Assembly: GCF_000717185.1 (NCBI RefSeq)
Contig: NZ_JNYE01000013.1
Location: forward strand, 1-64,000
Source: Kitasatospora phosalacinea
GTDB taxonomy: Bacteria > Actinomycetota > Actinomycetes > Streptomycetales > Streptomycetaceae
Length of the DNA stretch: 64,000 bases
Direction: 5' to 3'
The notes beneath the pieces were generated by a model that was given only the letters and a program-made list of their open reading frames with translations, was not told the DNA's origin and made no database searches. A program made the translations under genes and the position numbers. Shown here piece after piece: positions 53,645 to 64,000 of the stretch; the first letter of the stretch is position 1; each line of letters begins with the position of its first letter.

Positions 53645-54268
53645 ATGAACACCGCCCCGCGCCGCCGCCTCACCCCCGACCAGCGACGGGCCCAACTGCT
53701 TGCCGTCGGAGCCGAGTTGTTCGCCGCGCACCCCTACGAGGAGGTGCTGATGGAGGAGGTCGCCGAACGGGCCGGAGTCTCGCGGGCCCTGCTCTACCGG
53801 CACTTCCCGGGCAAGCGCGAGCTGTTCGCCGCCGTCTACCAGCAGGCCGCCGACCGACTGCTCGCCGCGACCCGCCTCGACCCGGCGGAGACGCTGGTGC
53901 AGCAGCTCGCCCAGGGCCTGGACGCGCACCTCGACTACTTCGTGGCCAACCGCCACGCCGTGCTCGCGGCGAACCGGGTGCTCGCGGGGGACCCCGTCGT
54001 GCAGACGATCATGGCGGAGGAGCTGGACGCGCTGCGCACCCGCCTGCTGGCCGTCCTCCCGCTGGCCGGCGAGGACGCCCGGGCCACGGTCTCGACCGTG
54101 CTGAAGAGCTGGCTGGTGTTCGTCCAGGTGCTGTGCGTCGACTGGCTGGCCGAACCCACCTGCAGCCGCTCGGAACTGCGCGACGTCTGCATCGGCGCGG
54201 TGCTCGGCGCCCTGCGGCCGCTGCTCGTGGTCGACCCTGCCCCCGGGTGGGACGGCCGGACGGTCTGA
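53645..54268 (+). CDS. TetR-family regulator
   Basis: 207 residues from ATG 53645. N-terminal helix-turn-helix: RRAQLLAVGAELFAAHPYEEVLMEEVAERAGVSRALLYRHFPGKRELFAAVYQ. The C-terminal ligand domain is helical with TVSTVLKSWLVFVQVLCVDWL. It likely represses itself and the DUF4345 gene through the paired sites. The 3' end is part of a 16-bp tandem array. Confidence 0.92.
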   Translation: MNTAPRRRLTPDQRRAQLLAVGAELFAAHPYEEVLMEEVAERAGVSRALLYRHFPGKRELFAAVYQQAADRLLAATRLDPAETLVQQLAQGLDAHLDYFVANRHAVLAANRVLAGDPVVQTIMAEELDALRTRLLAVLPLAGEDARATVSTVLKSWLVFVQVLCVDWLAEPTCSRSELRDVCIGAVLGALRPLLVVDPAPGWDGRTV

Positions 54269-54314
54269 CGGCCGGACGGTCTGACGGCCGCGCGGTTTGA
54301 CGGCCGCGCGGTTT
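54251..54314. repeat. Four 16-bp tandem copies at the tetR gene end
   Basis: 54251-54266, 54267-54282, 54283-54298 and 54299-54314, the first two identical and the last two identical. Each junction recreates TGA; the first of these is the tetR stop (54266-54268). Confidence 0.9.
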
Positions 54315-54372
54315 GACGGCCGGGTACTCGGGCGTTCAGGCGCGCGGGCGGTCCGACGGTCGGAGGGGGCGG

Positions 54373-54408
54373 GAGCCCCGGCCGTCCCGCCCCGGGGGCC
54401 CGGGGCTC
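54373..54408. terminator. Hairpin between tetR and the Pro-rich gene
   Basis: Nine-bp stem GAGCCCCGG/CCGGGGCTC (54373-54381 with 54400-54408) with an 18-base GC-rich loop, overlapping the stop of the convergent Pro-rich gene. Confidence 0.5.
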
Positions 54409-54715
54409 AGGGGCTCGGCTGCGGGGTGGGCTCGGGGTGCGGCTCGGGCCGGAACGGCGGGCCGTGGCGGTCCGGCGGCTCGGGGAAGGGCTCCGGCGAG
54501 GGCGCCGGGTCGGGCGGAGCGGGATCCGGGCCCGGACGCGGCGGCTGCGGGTCGTGCGGGGCGGGGTCGAGCGGGTCCGGCGGATCGGTCGGCCGGGGCG
54601 GCGCGTCCGGCGGCTCGGGCGGTCGGACGTCCGGGTCGACGGGCATCGGAATGGTCATCGTGGTCGGCGGAGCGGCCGTCACGGTCATCGTGGTCGTCGC
54701 GGTCATCGGCCTCAC
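54407..54715 (-). CDS. Pro-rich low-complexity protein
   Basis: 102 residues from GTG 54715, overlapping the upstream stop as GTGA. Begins with a Thr-rich segment (TATTTMTVTAAPPTTMTIP), then PDP/PPD/PEP repeats. No domain or membrane segment. Probably disordered. The coupling to the upstream stress gene argues that it is translated. Confidence 0.55.
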   Translation of the reverse strand: MRPMTATTTMTVTAAPPTTMTIPMPVDPDVRPPEPPDAPPRPTDPPDPLDPAPHDPQPPRPGPDPAPPDPAPSPEPFPEPPDRHGPPFRPEPHPEPTPQPSP

Positions 54716-55035
54716 CGTCCCAGTGCGTGCGCGAGCTGGCCCTTGTTCATCTTCGACCGGCCCTTCACGCCGCGCTGCCGCGCCTCGTTGTACAGCTGCT
54801 GGTACGTCGGGCCTCCGGCCCCCTGGTGCGAGCGCTTGCCGCCCCGGTGCCCGGAGGAGACGTCGTGCGTGGAGCTGCGGCTCGCCGTCCGGCTCTCGCC
54901 GTGCCGGGCGCGTTCCTTGTTGACGGTGCGGGCGGCGATCTCCGCGGCGCGCTTCTCGCCGACGCCGCGCTTCAGCTCGCCCTCCTTGATGTGCTCGTAC
55001 TGGCGCTCCCGCTTGGGGCTCGATCCGGCGGGCAT
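54712..55035 (-). CDS. Plasmid-stabilisation-like small basic protein
   Basis: 107 residues from ATG 55035 with GAGGAG upstream. Basic: PAGSSPKRERQYEHIKEGELKRGVGEKRAAEIAARTVNKERARHGES, then HRGGKRSHQGAGGPTYQQLYNEARQRGVKGRSKMNKGQLAHALGR. The first half resembles proteins annotated as plasmid stabilisation protein, common in Streptomyces and usually stress-linked; the second half is a Rho-N/SAP-like motif. SigB-type promoter upstream. Confidence 0.8.
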   Translation of the reverse strand: MPAGSSPKRERQYEHIKEGELKRGVGEKRAAEIAARTVNKERARHGESRTASRSSTHDVSSGHRGGKRSHQGAGGPTYQQLYNEARQRGVKGRSKMNKGQLAHALGR

Positions 55036-55075
55036 GATCGGACTCCTCTCGTCGCCGGACAGTGACCCGCCGCGC

Positions 55076-55100
55076 CTACCCGCCGCGGCACGAACCAACC
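55076..55100 (-). promoter_or_regulatory. SigB-type promoter of the plasmid-stabilisation-like operon
   Basis: Minus strand GGTT (55100-55097), 15 bases, GGGTAG (55081-55076). Confidence 0.65.
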
Positions 55101-55176
55101 GGGCCCGGATGGAACGCCGACCGGACGGAACGCAGATCGGGCGAATACGGATCAGGTGGATGAATACGGCGAATGT

Positions 55177-55201
55177 GGTTCACGGGCAACGAACGGGGTA
55201 C
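55177..55201 (+). promoter_or_regulatory. SigB-type promoter of the sigma factor gene
   Basis: GGTT 55177-55180, 15 bases, GGGTAC 55196-55201: an exact match to the SigB consensus, implying autoregulation. The rest of 55036-55512 holds no gene but has a TGACCCC/GGGGTCA hairpin (about 55242-55260) and GTCAC repeats (55255-55290). Confidence 0.7.
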
Positions 55202-55512
55202 AAAGTAGGACGCCACGTCGGGCGCGCACCGCTCGGCGCGACTGACCCCCCTCAGGGGTCACTACGTCACACCACGTGACACGTCACGGTATGTGAGCCG
55301 AGTTCGCGAGCAGGAAATCGCGAACCGCGCGCCGCGTGCCGGGAGCCGTCGCCTGAAGAAGCCGGGTTTCCACGGTTCTCCGCCCGCCCCGCCGCCGTAC
55401 CGACGCCGTGCGGCCCGCCGAGTCACGGACGACCTCGTCGTCCGGCGCCCGGCGCGCCGTCACCGGCCGGGCTGTCGGGGCAGGTCCCACCGTACCCGGG
55501 AGATGACTCCCC

Positions 55513-56481
55513 GTGACCAGAGCCTCCACGCTGCGCGGCGCACCCGCCGCCGTTTCCACCACCCCGGAGATCACCGTCACCACCGCCGCGACCGCGACCG
55601 ACCCGGTCGAGGCAGACCCGATGCACCGGCCCACCCGGCGCGAGATGCGCGCCATGGGCAAGTACGAGGCCCGCCGGCTCGGCGACGCGCTGTTCCGCAG
55701 GCTCGCCGAACTGCCGCCCGAGGACCCGGCCCACAGCTACGTCCGGGGCACCCTGATCGAGCTGAACATGCCGCTGGTGCGGTTCGTCGCCGCCCGGTTC
55801 CGGCACCGCCCGGAGGACCTGGACGACATCGTCCAGGTCGGCACCGTCGGACTGATCAAGGCCGTCGACGGCTTCGACCCGGACCGCGGCGTCGAGTTCG
55901 TGACGTACGCGATCCCCACCATCTCCGGCGAGATCAAACGGTTCTTCCGCGACACCTCGTGGCCGCTGCGCGTCCCGCGCAGCGTGCAGGAGCGCTACCT
56001 GGCGGCCGTGCACGCCTCCGACCGGCTCGAACAGTCCCTCGGGCGGCTGCCCGACACCACCGAGATCGCCGAGGAGCTCCACGTCACCGAGGAACAGGCC
56101 GCCGAAGGCCTGGAGGCCGGACGGCTGTGCCGCTGCGACTCGCTCGACTCGCTGCGCGACGAGGACTCCGACGACACCGGCAGCGCCCTGATCAACCGGC
56201 TCGGCGCCTGCGACCCCGAACTGGAGGTCGCCGAACTCCGGGTGATGGCGAAACCCTTCCTCAACCGGCTGCCCGAACGGGAACGCACCGTCCTGCTACT
56301 GCGCTTCTGGGGCGGGCTCACCCAGAGCGAGATCGCCACCGAGATCGGCGTCTCCCAGATGCACGTCTCCCGCATCCTGGCCGCCACCCTCGCCGGGCTG
56401 CGCCGACAGATCGAGGGCCGACAGGACGGCAGGGACGGCGACAGGGACGGCGAGGGCGGAGGAGCGGCGGCCGCTGATTGA
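55513..56481 (+). CDS. SigB/SigF-family RNA polymerase sigma factor
   Basis: 322 residues from GTG 55513. Region 2 (RGTLIELNMPLVRFVAARFRHRPEDLDDIVQVGTVGLIKAVDGFDPDRGVEFVTYAIPTISGEIKRFFRDTSWPLRVPR), region 3 and region 4 (LPERERTVLLLRFWGGLTQSEIATEIGVSQMHVSRILAATL) are complete and of the group-3 SigB/F/G type. The first about 45 residues are unconserved, the last 25 are Gly/Asp-rich. Its gene is followed by an antagonist and an anti-sigma-like ATPase and has a SigB-type promoter, so it is probably a general stress sigma factor that controls this island. Confidence 0.92.
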   Translation: MTRASTLRGAPAAVSTTPEITVTTAATATDPVEADPMHRPTRREMRAMGKYEARRLGDALFRRLAELPPEDPAHSYVRGTLIELNMPLVRFVAARFRHRPEDLDDIVQVGTVGLIKAVDGFDPDRGVEFVTYAIPTISGEIKRFFRDTSWPLRVPRSVQERYLAAVHASDRLEQSLGRLPDTTEIAEELHVTEEQAAEGLEAGRLCRCDSLDSLRDEDSDDTGSALINRLGACDPELEVAELRVMAKPFLNRLPERERTVLLLRFWGGLTQSEIATEIGVSQMHVSRILAATLAGLRRQIEGRQDGRDGDRDGEGGGAAAAD

Positions 56482-56500
56482 GTTCCGTCCGCTCGGGTAG
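56476..56500 (+). promoter_or_regulatory. SigB-type promoter of the STAS-ATPase-kinase operon
   Basis: GATT 56476-56479, 15 bases, GGGTAG 56495-56500. The -35 lies in the last codons of the sigma factor gene. Confidence 0.6.
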
Positions 56501-56600
56501 CCGCGGCATGCTGCCGCCCCAGGATGAAGGGACCGGGGCGGAGGGCCGGGGGAGAGGATCGGGGAGGACCCGATACCGTACGGCAGGAGGTGTTCGAGCC

Positions 56601-57107
56601 GTGGACGCACAACCGGGTGCAGGTCCCGGCGCTCCACTCGTCGTCGCGCTGAGGCACCCACCCGGCGGCGCGCTGGTGGTGCGGCCCGAGGGAGAACTCG
56701 ACCACGACAGCGTCGGCCCGCTGCGCGAGACCCTGGAACGGGCCGTCACCGACCCGCCCGCCCGGCTGGTGGTGGACTGCGGCGGCCTCGAGTTCTGCGA
56801 CTCCACCGGCCTCAACCTGCTGCTGCGCGCACACGCCGCCGCCCTGCACGCCGGCCTCCCGCTGCTGCTGGCCGCGCCCGGGGCGGTGGTCGCCCGGATG
56901 CTGGCGATCACCGGCGCGGACGAGGTGCTGGACGTCCGCCCCACCGTCGAGGACGCGCTCGCGGCACCGGCGACCGGGACGGCGTCCGGGACGGCGTCCG
57001 GGGCGGCGTCCCGGGTGGCGTCCGGGGCGGGCGGTGGGGCGAGCGCGGACCGCCCGGTGCCCGGTGCGGTGACCGGCCCGCTGGACGACTCGATCGGGGC
57101 GCCGTGA
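56601..57107 (+). CDS. STAS-domain anti-sigma factor antagonist
   Basis: 168 residues from GTG 56601, GGAGG ten bases upstream. STAS domain (about 15-110): LVVRPEGELDHDSVGPLRETLERAV, LVVDCGGLEFCDSTGLNLLLRAHAAA with the phosphorylatable Ser in CDSTGLN, and PLLLAAPGAVVARML. A repetitive GTASGTASGAAS tail follows (about 120-150). Its stop overlaps the ATPase start (TGATG). Likely partner switch: unphosphorylated form binds the ATPase. Confidence 0.9.
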   Translation: MDAQPGAGPGAPLVVALRHPPGGALVVRPEGELDHDSVGPLRETLERAVTDPPARLVVDCGGLEFCDSTGLNLLLRAHAAALHAGLPLLLAAPGAVVARMLAITGADEVLDVRPTVEDALAAPATGTASGTASGAASRVASGAGGGASADRPVPGAVTGPLDDSIGAP

Positions 57108-57565
57108 TGGCCGCCCGCCCGGCGCACCCCGACCGCCCGCTCAGGACCGGTACGGACCGGCGCAGCCTGCCGCTGACCGCCGTACCCGGCGCGGTCGCCC
57201 GCGGACGCGAGTTCACCCGCCGCGCGCTGCGGGCCTGGGGCTGGCTGCCCGCACCGGACACCGAGGTCCGGGCCACCGCCGAGGACGTGCTGCTGATGAC
57301 CAGCGAACTGGTCACCAACGCCTGCCAGCACGCCGTCGGCCCCTACCTCCTCGAACTGACCCGGTACGGACCGCTGCTGCGGGTCGCCGTCAGTGACGCC
57401 GACGACCGCCTGCCGGTGCTGCGCCCGCTGCGGGTGCCCGCCCGGCCCGGCGGGTACGGGCTGCGGGTGGTCGACCGGCTGGCCACCGCCTGGGGCAGCG
57501 AACCGCTGGCGGGCGGCGGCAAGACGGTGTGGCTGGAGGTCGTCCGGCCTCCGGCGGAACCCTGA
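57107..57565 (+). CDS. RsbW-like anti-sigma ATPase
   Basis: 152 residues from ATG 57107 (a GTG directly before it is possible). GHKL ATPase of the HATPase_c_2/RsbW kind: [22 protein letters not shown], the N-box [32 protein letters not shown] and the G-box [16 protein letters not shown]. Probably phosphorylates the STAS protein and may bind the sigma factor encoded upstream, or else acts in the same switch as SCO7326-like proteins. Confidence 0.88.
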   Translation: MAARPAHPDRPLRTGTDRRSLPLTAVPGAVARGREFTRRALRAWGWLPAPDTEVRATAEDVLLMTSELVTNACQHAVGPYLLELTRYGPLLRVAVSDADDRLPVLRPLRVPARPGGYGLRVVDRLATAWGSEPLAGGGKTVWLEVVRPPAEP

Positions 57566-57648
57566 ACGCGGAAGTGTCACAGTGGAAGCAGGGAGCGGTC
57601 CCGCCCGCCGGGGCCGTGCCGCGTTCTCGGAGCCGAGGTGATGGTCGC

Positions 57649-61698
<4,050 letters not shown>

Positions 61699-61702
61699 CC
61701 GC

Positions 61703-64000
61703 ATGAACCAGCCGAACCCGGCCCCCGCGCCGAACCCGCCGCCACCGGAGCCGACCGCGCCCGAGCCGTCCGTCCGCGAGCCGTCCGTCCGCGAGTCGAC
61801 CGCGCCCGAGCCGTCCGTCCGCGAGTCGACCGGGCCCGAGCCGTCGGGGCCCGAGCCGCGTCCGAGCGTCCGCCACCTGCTCGCGCTGCGGCTGCGCGAC
61901 GCCCAGGAGGAGGTCACGGAACTGCGCGCCGCCCTCGCCGCCCGCCCGCTCACCGCACTGGCCACCGGCGTCCTCGCCGAGCGGCTGGGCTGCGGACCGG
62001 CCGAGGCCGGGGCCCAACTGCTCGCGCTCGCCGAACGCGCCCGCCTCGGCCCGCAGGAACTCGCCGCCGACATCCTCACCACCCTGCCCGCCGCCACCAC
62101 CGGCACCACCACCGGCCCCGGTCCCGCCCCGCCCGCCCCGCCGGCCGCCCCGCCCGGGCGGCCGCCGCCCGTCGTCGAGGCCGCGCTCACCCAGGCCGCC
62201 GACACGCTCGGAGCCACCGCCGCAGTGCTCTGGACCGTCCAGCCCGGCGGTGCCCTGCACCCCGCCGCGGCACCCGGTTTCACCGAGACCGAACGGACCG
62301 CCTGGCGGCACGTCCCGCCCGGCCTGCCCACCCCCGCCCAGCAGGCCCTGGCGAGCGGCTCCGCGCTCGGCCCCACCGGCCCGGTCACCGCCACCCTCGG
62401 CGCCGACCGCGCCCCCTACCGCCTCGCCGTCCCGCTGCACCGCGCCGACGGCCCCGCCGCCGTGCTCGAACTCGCCTGGGGCACCCGCCCGTCCGACCCC
62501 ACCCCCGCCGAACGGCGCCGCCTGCGCGCCGCCGCCGAGGTCTGCGCCCTCGCCCTGACCGACCGCCCCGACCCCGACACCGCCGAAGGCCCCGGCCCCG
62601 ACACCGCCGCCCTCGACGCCGCCCTCGCCCCCGCCCTGCTGCTCGCCCCCGAACCCGCCACCGGCACGCCCGCCGACTTCCGCATCCGTCGCGTCAACGC
62701 CGCCTTCACCGACCTCGCCGACCGCCCCCCGCACCGCGTCGAGGGCCGCACCCTCACCACCGCCTACCCGCAGGCCTGCGCCGACGGCCTGCTCGACCTG
62801 CTGCTGCGGGTGCACGCCACCGGCCGCCCGCACCACGCCGACAGCCTCGCCCTGACCTTCCTCAGCGGCCAGACCCCCGTCCCCGTCCTGCTGGAGTTCG
62901 CCGCCGCCCGCCTCACCAGCCCGCCCGGCCACCTCCTGGTCAGCTGGCAGCCCACCAGCGCCGACGACCGCACCGACCGACTGCTGCGCGCCGCCCAGCG
63001 CCTCAGCCACCTCTCCGGGTTCGAGGAGGACCTGCGCACCGGCGAGATCCACTGGACGCCGCGCACCGCCGACCTGCTCGGCCTGCCCGCCGACACCGCA
63101 CCCATCCCGCTCGCCGCCCTGCCCGCACACGTCCACCCCGACGACGAGCAGGCCGTCCGGCGGGTCGTCAACTCGGCGGTGGACAACGGGCGTTCCGACG
63201 CCACCGTGTTCCGGATGCGGCACCTCAGCAGCTACACCCACTACGTCCGCCTGGTCGCCGAACCCGTCCCCGACCCGACCGGACGCACCGCCGCCGTCCG
63301 CGGCGCCTTCCAGGACGTCTCCGCCCAGCACTGGACCGAGACCGCCCTCGCCGCCACCACCGAGAGCCTCGCCTCCACCCGGCAGGAGGCCGCCGAGCGC
63401 CACCTGCTCGCCCTGCGCCTGCAACAGGCCATCCTGCCGCCCGCCCCGCCCCCGCTGGAGAGCGCCGGACTGCGCGCCGCCGTCCGCTACCGCCCCTCCT
63501 CGCAACGCGACCGGGTCGGCGGCGACTGGTACGACACCACCCTGCTGCCCGACCGCACCGCCCTGCTGGTCGTCGGCGATATGGCCGGACACGGCGTCGA
63601 AGCCGCCACCGGCATGGTCGCCCTGCGCAACGCGCTGCGCGGCCTCGCCTACACCGGCGCCGGACCCGGCCGCCTGCTCGGCTGGCTCAACCAGGCCACC
63701 GCCGACCTCACCGGCGCCGCCACCGCCACCGCGATCTGCGCCCGCTACCACCCCGACACCCGCACCCTGCACTGGGCCCGGGCCGGCCACCTCCCGCCCC
63801 TCCTGCTGCGCGACGGCACCGCCCGCCCGCTCCCGCTCCCGCACGGCATCCTGCTCGGCGCCGCCGACGACCCCGACTACCAGGAGCACCAACTCGCGAT
63901 GCGCCCCGGCGACGTCCTGCTGCTCTACACCGACGGCCTGGTCGAACGCCGCGACCAGGCCGTCGAGGAACCGCTCGACCACCTCGCCCGCGCCCTCGCC
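61703..64000 (+). CDS. ANTAR/GAF/PAS PP2C-type phosphatase (continues past the window)
   Basis: At least 766 residues from ATG 61703, five bases after the kinase stop; no stop before 64000. The N-terminal region is a PEPSVRE/STAPEPS repeat (residues 15-50). Then an ANTAR-like helical part (about 55-130), GAF (about 155-290), two PAS domains (about 310-420 and 435-550), and a PP2C domain: DRVGGDWYDTTLL, VGDMAGHGVEAATGM, WARAGHLPPLLL, GDVLLLYTDGLVERR. The final DD motif is beyond the edge. Likely dephosphorylates a STAS antagonist in the cassette. The minus strand is open almost throughout, but lacks protein-like sequence. Confidence 0.88.
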   Translation, partial: MNQPNPAPAPNPPPPEPTAPEPSVREPSVRESTAPEPSVRESTGPEPSGPEPRPSVRHLLALRLRDAQEEVTELRAALAARPLTALATGVLAERLGCGPAEAGAQLLALAERARLGPQELAADILTTLPAATTGTTTGPGPAPPAPPAAPPGRPPPVVEAALTQAADTLGATAAVLWTVQPGGALHPAAAPGFTETERTAWRHVPPGLPTPAQQALASGSALGPTGPVTATLGADRAPYRLAVPLHRADGPAAVLELAWGTRPSDPTPAERRRLRAAAEVCALALTDRPDPDTAEGPGPDTAALDAALAPALLLAPEPATGTPADFRIRRVNAAFTDLADRPPHRVEGRTLTTAYPQACADGLLDLLLRVHATGRPHHADSLALTFLSGQTPVPVLLEFAAARLTSPPGHLLVSWQPTSADDRTDRLLRAAQRLSHLSGFEEDLRTGEIHWTPRTADLLGLPADTAPIPLAALPAHVHPDDEQAVRRVVNSAVDNGRSDATVFRMRHLSSYTHYVRLVAEPVPDPTGRTAAVRGAFQDVSAQHWTETALAATTESLASTRQEAAERHLLALRLQQAILPPAPPPLESAGLRAAVRYRPSSQRDRVGGDWYDTTLLPDRTALLVVGDMAGHGVEAATGMVALRNALRGLAYTGAGPGRLLGWLNQATADLTGAATATAICARYHPDTRTLHWARAGHLPPLLLRDGTARPLPLPHGILLGAADDPDYQEHQLAMRPGDVLLLYTDGLVERRDQAVEEPLDHLARALA

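Noticed and set aside
54407..54715. Treating the Pro-rich frame as noncoding
   Set aside because: Low complexity argued against it, but the exact GTGA coupling to the upstream gene kept it as a low-confidence gene.

Overview
The window is very GC-rich, with strong G/C bias at third codon positions, many GTG starts, Tat and Sec signal peptides, ricin-lectin tailed glycosidases, several SpoIIE/PP2C phosphatases and ANTAR domains. All of this points to the chromosome of a Streptomycetaceae actinomycete (Streptomyces or Kitasatospora). I saw no rRNA, tRNA or CRISPR.

Layout. (1) 1-8.9 kb is a plant-polysaccharide block: a truncated IS256-type transposase, a GH27 alpha-galactosidase and a CE1-like esterase (both with ricin domains) diverging from a region with two identical LacI-type operators, an alpha/beta hydrolase, and a GH115 xylan alpha-glucuronidase with its own palindrome. 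(2) 8.9-17.6 kb holds a beta-carbonic anhydrase, HAD enzymes, a broken PH-domain membrane protein gene, an unusual MFS-PP2C fusion, and a Rox-like flavin monooxygenase facing an unknown gene across a rifamycin-associated element (RAE). (3) 17.9-27.7 kb holds a SulP transporter, a DHFR-like/SRPBCC/ArsR group, a chimera of two truncated genes, an MFS-MerR pair with a perfect operator, a DUF1254 protein and a GH15 glucoamylase-like enzyme. (4) 27.7-56.5 kb is a stress island. (5) 55.5-64 kb is a signalling cassette: a SigB/SigF-family sigma factor, a STAS antagonist, an RsbW-like ATPase, a HAMP-array hybrid histidine kinase and an ANTAR/GAF/PAS/PP2C phosphatase that runs off the window.

The main result is at the scale of the stress island. 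At least 15 upstream regions between 27.7 and 56.5 kb carry the same promoter architecture, GNNT, 15 or 16 bases, then a GGGTA/GGGCA/GGTCA-like -10. This is the known Streptomyces SigB-family pattern. The promoters precede the sigma factor gene itself and its antagonist operon, and also hemerythrin, CDGSH, a diiron-oxidase/DDAH/ligase operon, a TPP-oxidase/GMC/enolase operon, an SDR, HAD enzymes and several unknown small genes. The simplest reading is one general-stress regulon packed beside its own sigma factor and partner-switching regulators.

Inside it, the operon at 36.7-41.7 kb (DDAH, heme-oxygenase-like diiron oxidase, flavin reductase-like protein, GCS2-type ligase, SAM methyltransferase, CDGSH Fe-S protein) looks like a compact, stress-induced small-molecule or amino-acid modification pathway and is the best candidate for an undescribed system. 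A second scale-level pattern is a series of short tandem repeats of 12-30 bp placed at or just beyond stop codons of unrelated genes, often copying the stop codon itself.
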